NCBI GenBank assembly: GCA_022376925.1
Contig: JAIOJX010000001.1
Location: 36,798,170-36,862,169 of the forward strand
DNA length: 64,000 nucleotides
Reading direction: 5' to 3'
From: Tragulus kanchil
Taxonomy: Eukaryota > Chordata > Mammalia > Artiodactyla > Tragulidae
This document shows, in pieces, positions 46,809 through 58,480 of this stretch. How positions within the stretch are numbered: position 1 is the stretch's first letter; each line of letters begins with the position of its first letter. The notes below the pieces were generated by a model. The model had not been told where the DNA came from. It saw nothing but the letters and a program-made list of their open reading frames with translations, and ran no database searches. Both the position numbers and the translations under genes were made by a program.

Positions 46809-47494
46809 CCAAGCCATCACACAGATACAATCACACACACAGATACTATCACACAGATGCAAATCCTTAAACATGTGCATATAAAAACATACAGATGACA
46901 CCACAGACACACACACACCCCCACTCAGACACAGACTAGTCACATTTTCTGTACTAACTGGACAAACTAAATGCTCCCCAAATGGTAGCTTGCTAACTGA
47001 AAACTAGCTTCCCAGCCCTTTCTTTACCTGCTCCAGCATTTAAAGTTTTTCCCAACTTGTTCAATTTTTTAAAAATTGTAACAACTCCCAATACAATTTA
47101 TCACCTATCCTTGGCAGTTGGTATTTGAGAACTTCTGGAGTATTTACTTGAAAGACAATTTTCTCTTAACTAATATAAAACTGAAAGATGGAAATAGGAA
47201 AATCTTTCCACAACACCATGTTTCTCTTTTCTTATATTATTAAATGGCAAGTCATCCTCCTTAAACCTCCCTGTCAACACTTTATCTTGGCCAATTCAAA
47301 TTTTTCTGAACCATGTTTCACTTTTGAATAGACATTTCCTAAATTCGTGCCCCACTCTTGCTCCTACTGAGGGAACTTCACATCTAGGCTCCCTGAAGCA
47401 ATACTGTATTTGGACAAATGTTAAGGGGAGAACAGAAATTTAGAACCTAAATCACATGTCTATAATCACTGTCCCAAGTCCCTTTTGGGACATG
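46809..47494. other. CA-rich and unassigned sequence
   Basis: CA-rich text at 46830-46935, then AT-rich DNA without recognised features. Confidence 0.45.
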
Positions 47495-47498
47495 AATT

Positions 47499-47963
47499 TG
47501 TTAGGGGAAGCATACTAATAGAAACTGCCCAGCCTGACCAGGCACTATAGTGACCATTTTATGACAGGAGGTCCTGGTAATGAATGCAGAATAAGTCTTC
47601 ACTAATGGGAAGAGTTTGGGGAAAGGTCAAAAGGAGACACCACCTCTCCAACCATTTCCCAGAATCCTTCTCAGTGGTATCCATCTTGGCTAACCAATGT
47701 GTGTGCCAACAGGAAGGACTCTAAGTTAGAATGATTGGCCAGAGACAACCTGGAAACTAATCCCATTACCATAAAACCCGAGACTGTGAGCCATGAGGCA
47801 GAGCAGTTCTCCTGGGTTCCCTTACCCTACTGCTCCCTGCCCAGGGGCCCTTTCCAATACAATCTGTTGCTTTGTCAGCACAGGTCTCCTCAGACAATTC
47901 ATTTATGAGTATTAGACAAGAGCCCACTTTTGGGCCCTGGTAAGGGTCCCCCTTCCTACAACA
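47499..47963 (+). mobile_element. Solo LTR, 465 bp, with AATT target duplication
   Basis: It begins TGTTAGGGGAAGC and ends CCTTCCTACAACA. AATT stands immediately before (47495-47498) and after (47964-47967). A CCATAAAACC promoter-like box lies at 47770-47779. TG...CA ends plus a 4-bp duplication support a class I solo LTR; I recognise no named family. Confidence 0.68.
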
Positions 47964-48309
47964 AATTGAATTGGTAGCAACTTGACTAATTATAATTTTG
48001 CCAAGAGTGGGAAGAGAGGGAACTTGTTTGCTTCACCCTCTGGATCACTTTAATTATAAGCCCTCCATTGTTCTATGGAGCTCTTTACAGTTGACTATGT
48101 GTTGTTTCTTTGTTGTTCTTTTATTCCATCATTCATTTTTTGGTCCTTGAGATACCTTTCTGAAGTTATTTAAGCAAATTTAAGTACTATATCCATTTCA
48201 CTGATGAAGAAACAAAAAGGGTGCGAAAATATTCCTAAGATTCACAGTGCTAAGTAGTGTCAGAGCCAGGTCTTTAGGTTTTGATAGATGACGGTGGATA
48301 GGTTACCCT

Positions 48310-48790
48310 GAACAGTGTCAGATTCTTGATCTCCAAAGGAGAAGAATTCACATTGGGATCAAAATACTTGGCTTTGGTCACTCAAAGCTTCATGAAATAA
48401 AAGTTTATTAAGCAAAGAGGATAGAGAAACAGAGTTTCAAGTACAGACACTGGAAGGAGTATAGAAGAGAACCCCCTTAGTCAGTTCAGGCAAGACAATT
48501 TATATTTTCCAGTTGGTTATTAAAACAATAGATCAAAAGAATATCTTAAGGTGTAAAAGCCCTGTAGGCCCACACAGACAACATTAACATGAGACTAGCT
48601 AGAGGATAGTCTCCAGGCTTCAAGACTAGATGAGACATTCTAATGTAAAGGCCTGGCTAGGCCCACAACATTAGCATAAGACTATAAACCTAGTTTCAGT
48701 TTCAGTGTTGATCTGTATCATAAGGAACATTTCAGGCTAGAAACTGTTTACCTTTCTTTCTCCTTTTTCCTCCCCCTCTCCTCCTTAGGA
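48310..48790 (-). mobile_element. LTR-like sequence, minus strand
   Basis: The complement has an LTR layout: AATAAA near 48398-48406, preceded by a long upstream part with an internally repeated TAGGCCCACA..ACATTA..AT motif (48566-48592 and 48659-48675). Edges and family are unresolved. Confidence 0.45.
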
Positions 48791-50814
48791 CCTGCTGGCC
48801 TTCTTATCAAATCTGCCTATTAACCCCTTTCAGTTGTAATGACTCTGCAGTCAATACTTTAAAAACTACACTATTGCATTTCTTGCCAGCAATTCTGTGA
48901 CACTTCCTCCACACCACAGACACACTCAGGAGGCTTTACTCTAGTTTTACCTTTTTGAAAAAAATGCCCCAGTATTTTATCATTTCTTGCTCCAAGAAAA
49001 CAACCTGTTTTGCATCTTTTCACCCTGGACCATCTTCTCTATGCTTAAGTGGATAATATTATTTCACCTAATATTTAGTAAGGATTAAGTAACTTGCCAA
49101 TAGTTACACTGCCGAATTTTGAAGCCAAGATCGCAATTCAGAGCTATTGGACTTCAATGCCTTTGTTTTTTCCTGTAACATTACACTGCCCTTCAGAGCT
49201 AATTTGCTAAACTAATCCACTAATGGGCTAATACCGTACAAACACTAATCAAAAGGATGTTGGAATAGTTGTATTTGTTTTACTATTGCAGTCAATGTGA
49301 TACAAGAGCAGTTTAATACATTTTTTACTAACTAAATTCTATTGTCAGGACATTGCTTACTCTATATCTGACTAGACCCTGTGACACAATTAGGTTACAA
49401 AAAGCGATACAGTTTACGAAAGCACTGAATGGTACACATTTAAATGTCCACTTGTAAACTGGAGGCAATGAAGGATTAAAATAAGTTATAAGGGTGATCA
49501 ACAAAGAAACAAAGTTGACTGAAGTTATCAAGAATGATATACAAGTTGGGCTTGACTAGGAAAGATTTTAGAATTTATAGAAAAGACAGCTTTCTATACA
49601 AGAGGAATAGCATAGGCAAACACCTAAAGGCAGGTTTGAATATACCATGTATGTGATCAATAAGTAGACTGGTTTCATTTCCACACAAGAAATAGTTTGC
49701 GGAGGAGTTCAAAAGAGTGTGTTATGTGAAAGAGCTGGTTGTTCCCAACACAAATAAAGTCTGCATTCACACACATGCTAATTTTCATACACCTACAATG
49801 GGTATTCATGAAGAAGACGGGAGAAAGTCTTCCCAGTAAGTTTCCTCTTCTTTCCTATGAAGCAAAAACGGGGAACTGGGGGGATGGGGACCAGGGATAT
49901 GCATATGACTGATCTGGGAACATACATGTCTGTGAACAACAAAACTCTGTAAAACCTTTAAAATAAAGAATAATAATAATTTTAAAAAAGATGCTAAGGA
50001 TGGGAAGGAAAATTCTCTCCATTCCGTAATACAGGCAAAGATTTATTGTTTGGGGTGGGTAGGGGGAATTGAAGTAAAACCTTTCTGTTACTGAGGAAAG
50101 GATAAAGAATCTTGTAGCCAGAACTCAGGAAAAGCACTTTGACCCTTAGGGTAGAATATAAGCAAATCCATTTATGTCTAAAATAGGGGCAGAAAACTTT
50201 CTTGGGCCTAGGATTCTATAAATATACCAAACATAGGGCTGCTACTACTGGGAGAGGGACAGAAAGCTCCTGCCCAAAACCAAAGACAAATACAAGGCAG
50301 AGTTTCTTTGCCACTGTAAAGATGGCCAGAAACACTAGGAAACTTCATTCCTGAAGCTCAGGTATATAGCACCTTCCTTAGACTGAGACTGGACCAAGTC
50401 AGCAGGGAACTTGCTATGCCCCCATGAGGATCTCAGAGCAAAATAACAAGCCAACAGCATTTTTCTTCTGAATGAGGGACAGGAACATAGAAAGAACTCC
50501 CCTCTGTGGTCCAGGCATGCAAGGGCAACTGGAAACTAAGGGGAAGCAGAAACACTGAGAAAAACCCTCTGGCAACACAATTCACACTATAAGGACATGA
50601 TATTTAACAGCTTACCACTACCAGAATTCAAAGCCAGTGGGGCACTGATGATTATAGTAGCACAAATCACAAAGCCTGCTCAACTACAGAGTGAACTGAC
50701 TCAGTTTCACAATTAAATGGCCTTATATGAAAAAAATCAGGATCATATCCAGGCATAACTGTTTAACATAGTTCTTACTATTCCTCTAAACAAAATATCT
50801 GGCAATAAATCACA
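48791..50814. other. Mostly unassigned intergenic sequence
   Basis: Only the L1 3' end at 49860-49990 is recognised. The small minus-strand frame at 49328-49531 has no signature. Confidence 0.4.
49860..49990 (+). mobile_element. Ruminant L1 extreme 3' end, plus strand
   Basis: A strongly 5'-truncated L1 with the 3' UTR end and an AATAATAATAATT tail. It is the same terminal sequence as 28722-28827 in the opposite orientation. Confidence 0.8.
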
Positions 50815-50905
50815 TGGATATATGTATATGTATAACTGATTCACTTTGTTGCATACCTGAAACTAATTGTAAATCAACTATACTCCAGTAAAAATTTTAA
50901 AATAT
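50815..50905 (+). mobile_element. Old L1 3' end fragment
   Basis: It carries the L1M-type terminal sequence (ACTGATTCACTTTGTTGCAT, AATCAACTATACTCCAGTAA), about 90 bases long, just before another L1 begins. Confidence 0.65.
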
Positions 50906-51634
50906 ATAGCCACAATATAGGAGAAGTAAGAAGCAAATGCAAAAGTAAGAAAAAAATAATCTATTTTCAAGACATTAAGTAACCAACCAAACCTAATTCA
51001 GAGATGTTGCAGCTATTAGAATGATTTAAAAAAGACTTTAAAATATCTATAATTAATTAATATGACAAATGATCTAGTGAAAAAGATGAGTGTATATATA
51101 GGAGCACATAGGGGATTTCAGCACAGCAATGGAAACTATACGAATGAGTAAAATGGAAATATTCAATACCATAATTTTATTTAAAAATTTACAGTAGCAA
51201 AGTAATACATTAATATGCTTACACAACTAAGGAATACCTTTGATGGGCTCATTAATAGATGAATACAGCCAAACAAAGGATTAGTGAACTTGAGGATAGG
51301 TTAATTTAAGTTATACAGACTGTAAGTCAAAAAGAGAAAAAGTGGAAAAAAAGAGCAAAGTATGCAAAGGTTATGGATCAACATGTAATTGACTGGCATA
51401 CAAGTAATCAAAGTTTCAGAAATGAAGGCAAAAAAATGATACAGAAGAATCCTTTGAAAACGTAATGACTGAGGATTTTCCAAAAATAATGGAAAACACA
51501 TATTCAAGAAAACCACATATCTAAGAAACTCAGATGTGGATAAATACAAATACATACTTCAAAATAGTTCATAGTTAAACTGCTGAAAACCAACTACAAA
51601 ACAAAAATACTGATGGTAAAAAGATACAGTACAG

Positions 51635-51958
51635 GGCTTCCCTGGTAGCTCAGTGGTAAAGTGTTCGCCTTCCAATGCAGGAGATGCGAGTTCAATCCCT
51701 GATCTAGGAAGACCCCACATGCTGCAGAGCAACTAAGCCCATGAGCCACAACTATTGAGCCCCAACTATTGAGCCCATGTGCCCCAAATACTGAAGTATG
51801 CCTGTGTGCCCTAGAGCCCAAGTTCCACAACAAGAGAAGTGACCACGACAAGAAGAGTGTTCACTTAAACTAGACAGTAGCCCCCACTCCCTGCAGCTAG
51901 AAGAGAGCCTGCAGCAGCAGTGTAACCCAGAATAGCCAAAAATAAATAAATACATTTT
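51635..51958 (+). mobile_element. SINE2/CHR-type SINE nested in old L1
   Basis: The head is GGGCTTCCCTGGTAGCTCAG, with the same ACTATTGAGCCC repetition. AAAGATRCAGTACA occurs immediately before and after it, a 14-bp target duplication with one mismatch. Confidence 0.88.
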
Positions 51959-52230
51959 AAAAAGATGCAGTACACTCAGAGGAATAAATGACATTACTAT
52001 AGACTTCTTATTAGAAACTATGCAAGCCAGAAGATAATTGGGTGACATATTCAAAGTATTGACCAGAAATATATGTCAATATAGAAATCTTTCTTATTGA
52101 AAATATTTTTCAATAATGAAGAGAACATAAAGACTTTCTCAGACAAACACAAACTGAGAGAATTTGCTTCTAGAAACACATGCTACAAGAAATGTTAAGG
52201 GAAGTTATTTGGGCAGAAAGAATAAGATAC

Positions 52231-53397
52231 CTGATGAAACACGTGGGACTTAATGAAACTTAAAAGCATTTGCATAGCAAAAGAAACTATAAACAAGGTG
52301 AACAGACAACCCACAGAATGGGAGAAAATAATAGCAAATGAAACAACTGATAAAGAATTAATTTCAAAAATATACAAGCAGCTCAGACAACTCAATACTG
52401 AAACAACCCAAAGACAAGCAACCCAATCAAAAAAATAGGGAAAAGACCTAAATAGACATCTCTCCAAAGAAGACATACAGATGGCCAAAAAACACATGAA
52501 AAGGTACTCAACATTGCTCATTATTAGAGAAATACAAATTAAAACTGTAATGAGATATCACCTCACACCAGTCAGAATGGCCATCATCAAAAAATCTACA
52601 GACAATAAATGTTGGAGAGGGTGCAGAGAAGAGGGAACTCTCTTGCACTGTTGGTGGGAATGTAAATGGATACAACCACTATGGAAGACAGTATGGAGAT
52701 TCCTTAAAAAAAAAAAAAAAACTAGGAGTAGAACCACCATATGACCCAGAAATTCCACTACTACGCATATACCCTGATGATATCAAAATGGAAAGAGACA
52801 CCTGTACTCGAATGTCCATTGCAGCACTTTTTACAATAGCTAGAACTTGGAAGCAACCTGTCCATTGATGTATGAATGGATAAAGAAGCTATGGTACACA
52901 TATACAATGGAATATTTCTCAGCCATAAAAAGAAATGCAGAAGAATCAGTCCTAACGAGATGGAAGAATCCAGAACCAATTATACAAAGTGAAGTAAGTA
53001 AAAAAACAGACAAATACAGTATACTAACACATATATATGGTAGGATGGTATTGATAAATACCCATGAAGAGCAGTGATGGAGAAACAGACATAGAGAACA
53101 GGCCTACAGACATTGAGGGGAGGGAAGAATGGGTGAGATATATGGAAAGAGTAACATGAAAACCTACACTATCATATGAAAAAGAGAACCATTGTGAAAG
53201 TGCTGTGGGACTAAGGGATCTTATATGGGGACTATGCAGCAACATGGAGAGGTGGAATGGGAGCTGAGTGGGAGACGGTATCAGGTTGAAGGGGTCAAAG
53301 ATATACCTACAATGGATTTGGGATTACATATAGCTGTAAACAACAAAGAACTCTATAAAAGCAAAACAAAAATAATTAATTAAAAAAAGAAAGAAAG
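52231..53397 (+). mobile_element. Ruminant L1, 1.2-kb 3' part, nested with target duplication
   Basis: The L1 ORF2 C-terminal region is readable in pieces ([41 protein letters not shown], then [16 protein letters not shown]), followed by the 3' UTR and an AAGAAAG tail. AGAAAGAATAAGATA precedes it at about 52216 and recurs at 53396, where the host L1 sequence resumes. A run of 15 A (52707-52721) and several stops show that it is inactive. Confidence 0.88.
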
Positions 53398-54884
53398 AAA
53401 GAATAAGATATCAGATGGAAACCTGGCTCTGTAGAAAGAAAAGAGTGCCAGGAACGATAAAAATAAAACTAAATATAAAAGGCAGTCTGTGAGTCTTTTA
53501 GTCTCCTTAAAATTAAATGGGCAATACCAAGACAAAATAGCAACATGTTTTTGAATTTATCACATGTATAACCAAAATTCTTGGCAACAATGGCACAATA
53601 GATATGAGGGGGTAATTGGTAGCATTTGGTGTAAGGTTCTTATGCTGCATGTGAGTTGTATTAAGGTGACATTATTTGAAATTAGACTCTGACTAATTAA
53701 AGATGTACATTATAAACCATAGTGAGACCAATAAACAAAATTTTGAAAAGATAATAAGTAGGTCAGGAGAGGAGACAAAGTGGCATCACAAATATTATTC
53801 AACCTGTTCAAACAAAACAAATGGAAAAATTAATAAAAAACAGAAGAGATGAACAAAAATGACCAGAAATATATAGATATAAATGTAGCCATACCAATAA
53901 TTCCATTAAATGCAAATGGTCTGAGCACCCACAAAAAGGTAGATATTGTCATATTGTCTACAAAAGCAAGACCCCTACTGACAAAATTTCAAGATACATA
54001 AAGCATAAACTGTCAGAACTGAAAGAAGAAAAAGATAAATACACTGTGACAGTTGAATACTTCAACATGTCTCTCTCATTTATCAACAGAACAAGTAGAC
54101 AGAAGATAAGGATATAGAAGGTATTTATAATGTAATCAAAAAACCTTGACCTGAATGTTAGAGAACATTCCACTCAACAACAGAAGAATATGCATTGGTT
54201 TCAGGTGCACATGATGCATTCATAAAAATGGCTTATTTTCTGACAGATAAAAGAAACACAACAGTTAAAATAATTGAAGTTACATAAAGCATTTTTTGAC
54301 CAATAGAAGTAAACTGAAAATCAATATCCTGGAAAATATCTAATTATTTGGAAATTGAACAAAAACATTCTAAAAATGGTCAAAAAGAAGTCGCAAAAGA
54401 AATCACAAAATATTTTGAATATAATTAAAATGAAAACACATCATGTCAAAATATGTGGGACAGAAATAAAACTTGCTTGGAGGGAAATTTGTAGCAGTAA
54501 AAGATTATATCAGAACTGGACAAAAGCTTTTGAAACAATAATCTGAACTTCCAGATTAAGAAACTAGGAAAAAGAACAAATTATAATAAATTCCAAAGCC
54601 AAAAGGAGAAGAAAATATAGAAAGCGCAAATCAATGTCAGAGAAAACAGCAGAAAAACAACAAAAGTCAATGAAACCAAAGCCTGATTCTGAGACAAGAA
54701 CAATAAAATTTATAAACCTCAAGACAGAGGGATCAAGAAGAAAGAAAAAGACATAAATTACCAATGTTACAAAGCAAGAAGAGACATTACTACAGAACTT
54801 ACAGAACTTTAAAATCGTAATAAAAGACTATTCTGAAGAATTCTGCCAATAAATTTGATCAGTTAGATGATATGGACAAATTCT

Positions 54885-55662
54885 CTCAATGATACTACCA
54901 ATGTTTTGGCAGACAGCAAAGAGGAATTAAAGAGACTCTTGATGAAGATGAAAGAGGAGAGTAAAAAAGCTGACCTAAAACTCAACATTCAAAAAACTAA
55001 GATCATGACACCTGGTTCCATCACTTCAAGACAAACAGATTGGCAAACAGTGGAGACAATGACAGACTTTATTTTCTTGGGCTCCAAAATCACTCTGGAT
55101 GGTGACTGCAGCCATGAAATTAAAGGACACTTGCTCCTTGGAAGAAATACTATGACAAACCTAGACAGTGTATTCAAAAGCAGAGACATCACTTTGACAA
55201 CAAAGGTCCATATAGTCAAAGCTATCATTTTCCCTGTAGTCATGTATTGATGTGAGAGCGGAACCATAGGAGAAGGCTGAGCATGGAAGAGTTGATTCCT
55301 TCAAACTGTGGTGTTGGAGAAGACTCTTGAGAGTCCCTCGGACAGCAAGGAGGTTAAACCAATCAATCCTAAAGGGAATCAGCCCTAAATATTCGTTGGA
55401 AGAACTGATGCTGAAGCTGAAGCTCCAATACTTTGGCCACCTGATGGGAAGAGAAAATTTGTTTGAAAAGACCCTGATGCTGGGGAAAACAGAAAGCAGA
55501 AGGAGAAGGGGATGACAGAGGACAAGATGGTTGGAGGGCATCACTGAGTCAATGGACATGAGTTTGAGCAAGCTCCAAAACATGATGAATTACAGGGAAG
55601 CCTGGCATGCCACAGTTCGTGGGGTCACAAAGAGTCGAACACGACTGAGCAATTAAACTGAG
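54885..55662 (+). mobile_element. BovB LINE 3' part, nested in an old L1
   Basis: An open frame at 54867-55250 retains about 120 residues of the BovB polymerase C-terminal region (SKEELKRLLMKMKEES, KLNIQKTKIM, FIFLGSKITLDGDCSHEIKG), ending at VVMY before a stop. The 3' end runs to the CACAAAGAGTCGAACACGAC terminus. L1 coding sequence resumes after 55663. Confidence 0.87.
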
Positions 55663-55997
55663 GTGAACCATTGTTCATTTAAGAAAAACAACCTAAACAG
55701 TCCTATGTCTATTCTAGAAATTCAGCTCATAGTTAGAAATCATCAAGCAAGCAGAGACAACACCATAAGTGATAAAAAAAACTCTTCCAGAAAATACATA
55801 TATAGGAAACACTGTCCAACATGCATTATTTCACCATCATTACTCTTATATCAAAACTGAACAAGGGCATCACAGGTAAAGAAAAGCACTGACAAATATC
55901 CCTCAGGTACATAGATGCAGAAAGTCTTAACAAAATATCAGTAAATTAAATCCAGCACTATACACAAAGGAAAATGCATTGTGACTGCAGGCACCAT

Positions 55998-56217
55998 GTG
56001 TGCATGTGTGCTAAGTTGCTTCAGTTGTGTCCAACTCTTTGCAACCATATAGACTGTAGCTCACCAGATTCCTCTGTCCATAGGGCAAGAATATTGGAGT
56101 GTGTTGCCATGCCCTCCTCTGGGGGATCTTCCTTGTCCAGAGACTGAAGCCAAGTCTCTTACATCTCCTGCATTGGCAGGCAGGTTCTTTACCACTAGTG
56201 CCACCTAGAAGGCCCTG
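55998..56217 (-). mobile_element. Bov-tA SINE, minus strand, first of a tandem pair
   Basis: Reverse Bov-tA ending CACCTAGAAGGCCC. It is only a few bases from a second minus-strand copy and sits at the right end of the nested L1 block. Confidence 0.83.
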
Positions 56218-56221
56218 AAGG

Positions 56222-56420
56222 TGACAGTTTTAGTGTTAGTCCTTCAGTCATGTCCAACTCTTTGCAACCCTATGAACTGTAGCCCACCAGGCTCCTCTCC
56301 TGGTCTGAGTAATGGAGTGGGTCGCCATTCCCTTCTTCAGGGGATCTTCCTGACACAGGGACTGAACCTGAGTCTCTGCATTGCAGGTGGAGTCTTTACC
56401 ATCTGAGCCACCAGGGAAGC
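56222..56420 (-). mobile_element. Bov-tA SINE, minus strand, second of a tandem pair
   Basis: Reverse Bov-tA ending GAGCCACCAGGGAAGC. It differs from its neighbour at many sites and lacks the segment GGGATTCTCCAGGCAAGAA, so it is an independent insertion rather than a local duplication. Confidence 0.83.
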
Positions 56421-56424
56421 ATAA

Positions 56425-56745
56425 TGGCCTTCAAAAGATGTTTATGCCCTAAACCTCAGAACCTGGGGATATATTATGCTATATAGCAACAGAGAAATAA
56501 ACTTTCAGATGGAGTTTAAGTTCCTAATCAGGTGATCTTAAAACAGGGAGATTATTCTGCATTTACCAGTATGCCCAAATGGAAATATAAGAATCCGTAA
56601 AAATAGAAGAGGGAAGCAGAAGTCATAGGTAAAGTCACAGGGAAGCAGTGTCAGAATTATTCAACATAAGACTCAGCTGTCCATTGTTAGCTTTGAAGAA
56701 TATGGGCAACCTCTAAAAGCTGGAAAAAATAAGAAAATAAATTCC
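56425..56745 (+). mobile_element. Old LTR-like interspersed repeat fragment
   Basis: The string CCTAAACCTCAGAACCTGGG, a GGGAGATTATTCTGCATTTA segment and CCTCTAAAAGCTGGAAAAAA recall the opposite strand of the repeat type at 14853-15605. Diverged; low certainty. Confidence 0.45.
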
Positions 56746-56747
56746 AG

Positions 56748-56885
56748 AGACTTCTCTGACAGTCCAGTGGCTAAAACTCCTACTGCCCACTGCAGGGGGC
56801 ATGGATTCCATTGCCTCCAGAACTAAGATCCTACATGTCTTGTGGTGTGACTGAAAAAGAAAAGAAAAAAAGAAAGAAAAAACCT
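56748..56885 (+). mobile_element. CHR-type SINE, diverged
   Basis: Head GACTTCTCTGACAGTCCAGT, the element-typical CCACTGCAGGGGGCATGG, and a GAAAAAGAAAAGA tail. Confidence 0.72.
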
Positions 56886-57139
56886 ACCCCTTTGAGTCTC
56901 CAGAAAATCAAAGAAGCCTTGCCAACACTTTCATTTCAGCCCAGAGAGATCTGAGTCAAATTTCTGATCTACAAAGCTATAACAAAATAAAGTTGGGTTG
57001 TTTTGCTTATTTACTTATATTTAATTGAAGTATAGTTTATTTATAACATTATGTTTGTTTCAGGTATATAATATAGCATTTCGATATTTTTATAGATTTT
57101 ACTCCATTTAAAGTTTTTTTTTTTTTTTAAACAACTTTT

Positions 57140-57283
57140 ATTTATTTTATTTTTGGCTGGGTCTTTGTTGATGTGTGGGTGTAGGTGCTCTGCGGTATGT
57201 GGGATCTTCCCGGATCAGGGCTCGAACCTGTGTCTCCTGCATTGGCAGACGGGTTCTTATCCACTGAGCCACAAGGGAAGCCC
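57140..57283 (-). mobile_element. Short SINE2/CHR-type SINE, minus strand
   Basis: The reverse copy ends GAGCCACAAGGGAAGCCC. The flanking CATTTAAAGTT is repeated on both sides (57106-57116 and about 57284-57295), showing insertion into the old L1 3' region. Confidence 0.83.
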
Positions 57284-57430
57284 TCATTTAAAGTTATTAT
57301 AAAGTACTGACTGTATTCCTTGTGCTGTACAATATACCCTTTTGGTTTATTTATTTTATACATAATAGTCTGTATCTCTTAATGCCACATCCTGTCTTGT
57401 TCCTTTTTCCTTCCCCCTGCCATTGGTAAC

Positions 57431-57851
57431 TGTTAGGTTTATGGGCTATTAAAGGGTTAATTCGGCAGTTGCAAACTCCCCAGCCCTAAAGGGTCAACAT
57501 CATAGGGCCGGTTGCTGATCTGCTGGCACCTGGGAGTCTCTCAAGGCCGGCGATAAAGAGTTCGCTCTGGCCATAAAGATTCTCCACTACATCTGGAAAG
57601 TGACAAGAACTGCACACCCCCATGCCCACAGACAACTCAAGGACAGCAGACTCATCACTAATTTCCCGCCTAGCTTGCTCTGAAGAATCCCTCTCCCCTT
57701 TTTTCTTCTCCCCTTCCCTCCCTAATAAAACCTCCTCGTCCCATCTCTGGGGCGCAATTTCCCCGGCCCATCTCTCGGACCTGTGGATCTCTTCCCAAAT
57801 GGGTTCTTTCCCTAACAGCTTGCTGTCCACCGTGTCTTTGCGATTCTTACA
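57431..57851 (+). mobile_element. Solo LTR, 421 bp, CpG-rich, with GTAAC target duplication
   Basis: It begins TGTTAGGTTT and ends GATTCTTACA. GTAAC precedes it (57426-57430) and follows it (57852-57856), and the flanks join into continuous old L1 sequence (TTGGTAACCACTAG). AATAAA is at 57724-57729. It keeps many CpGs (GCCGG, GGCGCAA, CCCCGGCCC, TCTCGG), unlike its AT-rich surroundings, suggesting a younger insertion. The orientation is inferred from the poly(A) signal. Confidence 0.8.
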
Positions 57852-58254
57852 GTAACCACTAGTTTGTTCTCTATATCTGTGACTCTGTATATTTTTGGTT
57901 ATATTGATTGGTTTGCCTTAATTTTATTTGATCTATCATTTTAATCATTTTAAGTGTGCAGTTCACCACTGTTAAGTATATTCACATTATTGTGCAACCA
58001 ATTGCAGAACTCTTTTCATCTTGAAAAACTAAACCTATATACCCATTCAACAACCAGTCCTCATTTCTTTCTTCTCCCAACCCCTGGCAAATATCATCTG
58101 TCTCTGAATTTTACTATTCTGGATACCTCATATAAGTTAAAACATACAAGATTTGTTTTTTTTATGACTAGCTTATTTCATTTAGGACAATTTCCTAAAG
58201 GTCCATTCATGTTGTAGCATAGGAAACAGAATTTCCTTCCTCTTCTTCAAGGCT

Positions 58255-58480
58255 TACATGCATGTGTGCCAAGCTGCTCAGTTGTATCCGACTCTCCGTG
58301 ACTCTATGGACTGCATGTATCTCACCCGGCTCCTCTGTCCTTGGGGTTCTCCAGACAAGAGTACTTGAGTGGGTTGTCATTTCTTCCTCCAGAGGATCTT
58401 TCTGACCCAAGGAAGATCATCTCCTGTGGCTCCTGCATTGCAGGCAGATTATTTACCCCTGAGCCACTGATGGAAGCCCT
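58255..58480 (-). mobile_element. Bov-tA SINE, minus strand, inside old L1
   Basis: Reverse Bov-tA within minus-strand L1 sequence. L1 resumes at about 58490, and the short string TTCAAGGCTTA occurs on both sides (58246-58256 and about 58482-58492), an apparent 11-bp target duplication. Confidence 0.87.

Larger units (their letters stand above)
50906..55985 (+). mobile_element. Ancient L1 (L1M-like), broken by three younger insertions
   Basis: Taken without its guests this stretch follows L1 order: an ORF1-like part (51270-51600 and 51960-52230, including CTACAAGAAATGTTAAGGG), the spacer (53398-53850), the ORF2 start region (53850-54884) and RT-proximal sequence (55663-55985). It is interrupted by a SINE at 51635, an L1 at 52231 and a BovB at 54885. 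It is heavily mutated; residual frames such as 54355-54546 are fossils. Confidence 0.72.

Noticed and set aside
55161..55583. 140-residue minus-strand frame
   Set aside because: Antisense to the plus-strand BovB 3' end, the same artefact class as 18812-19309.
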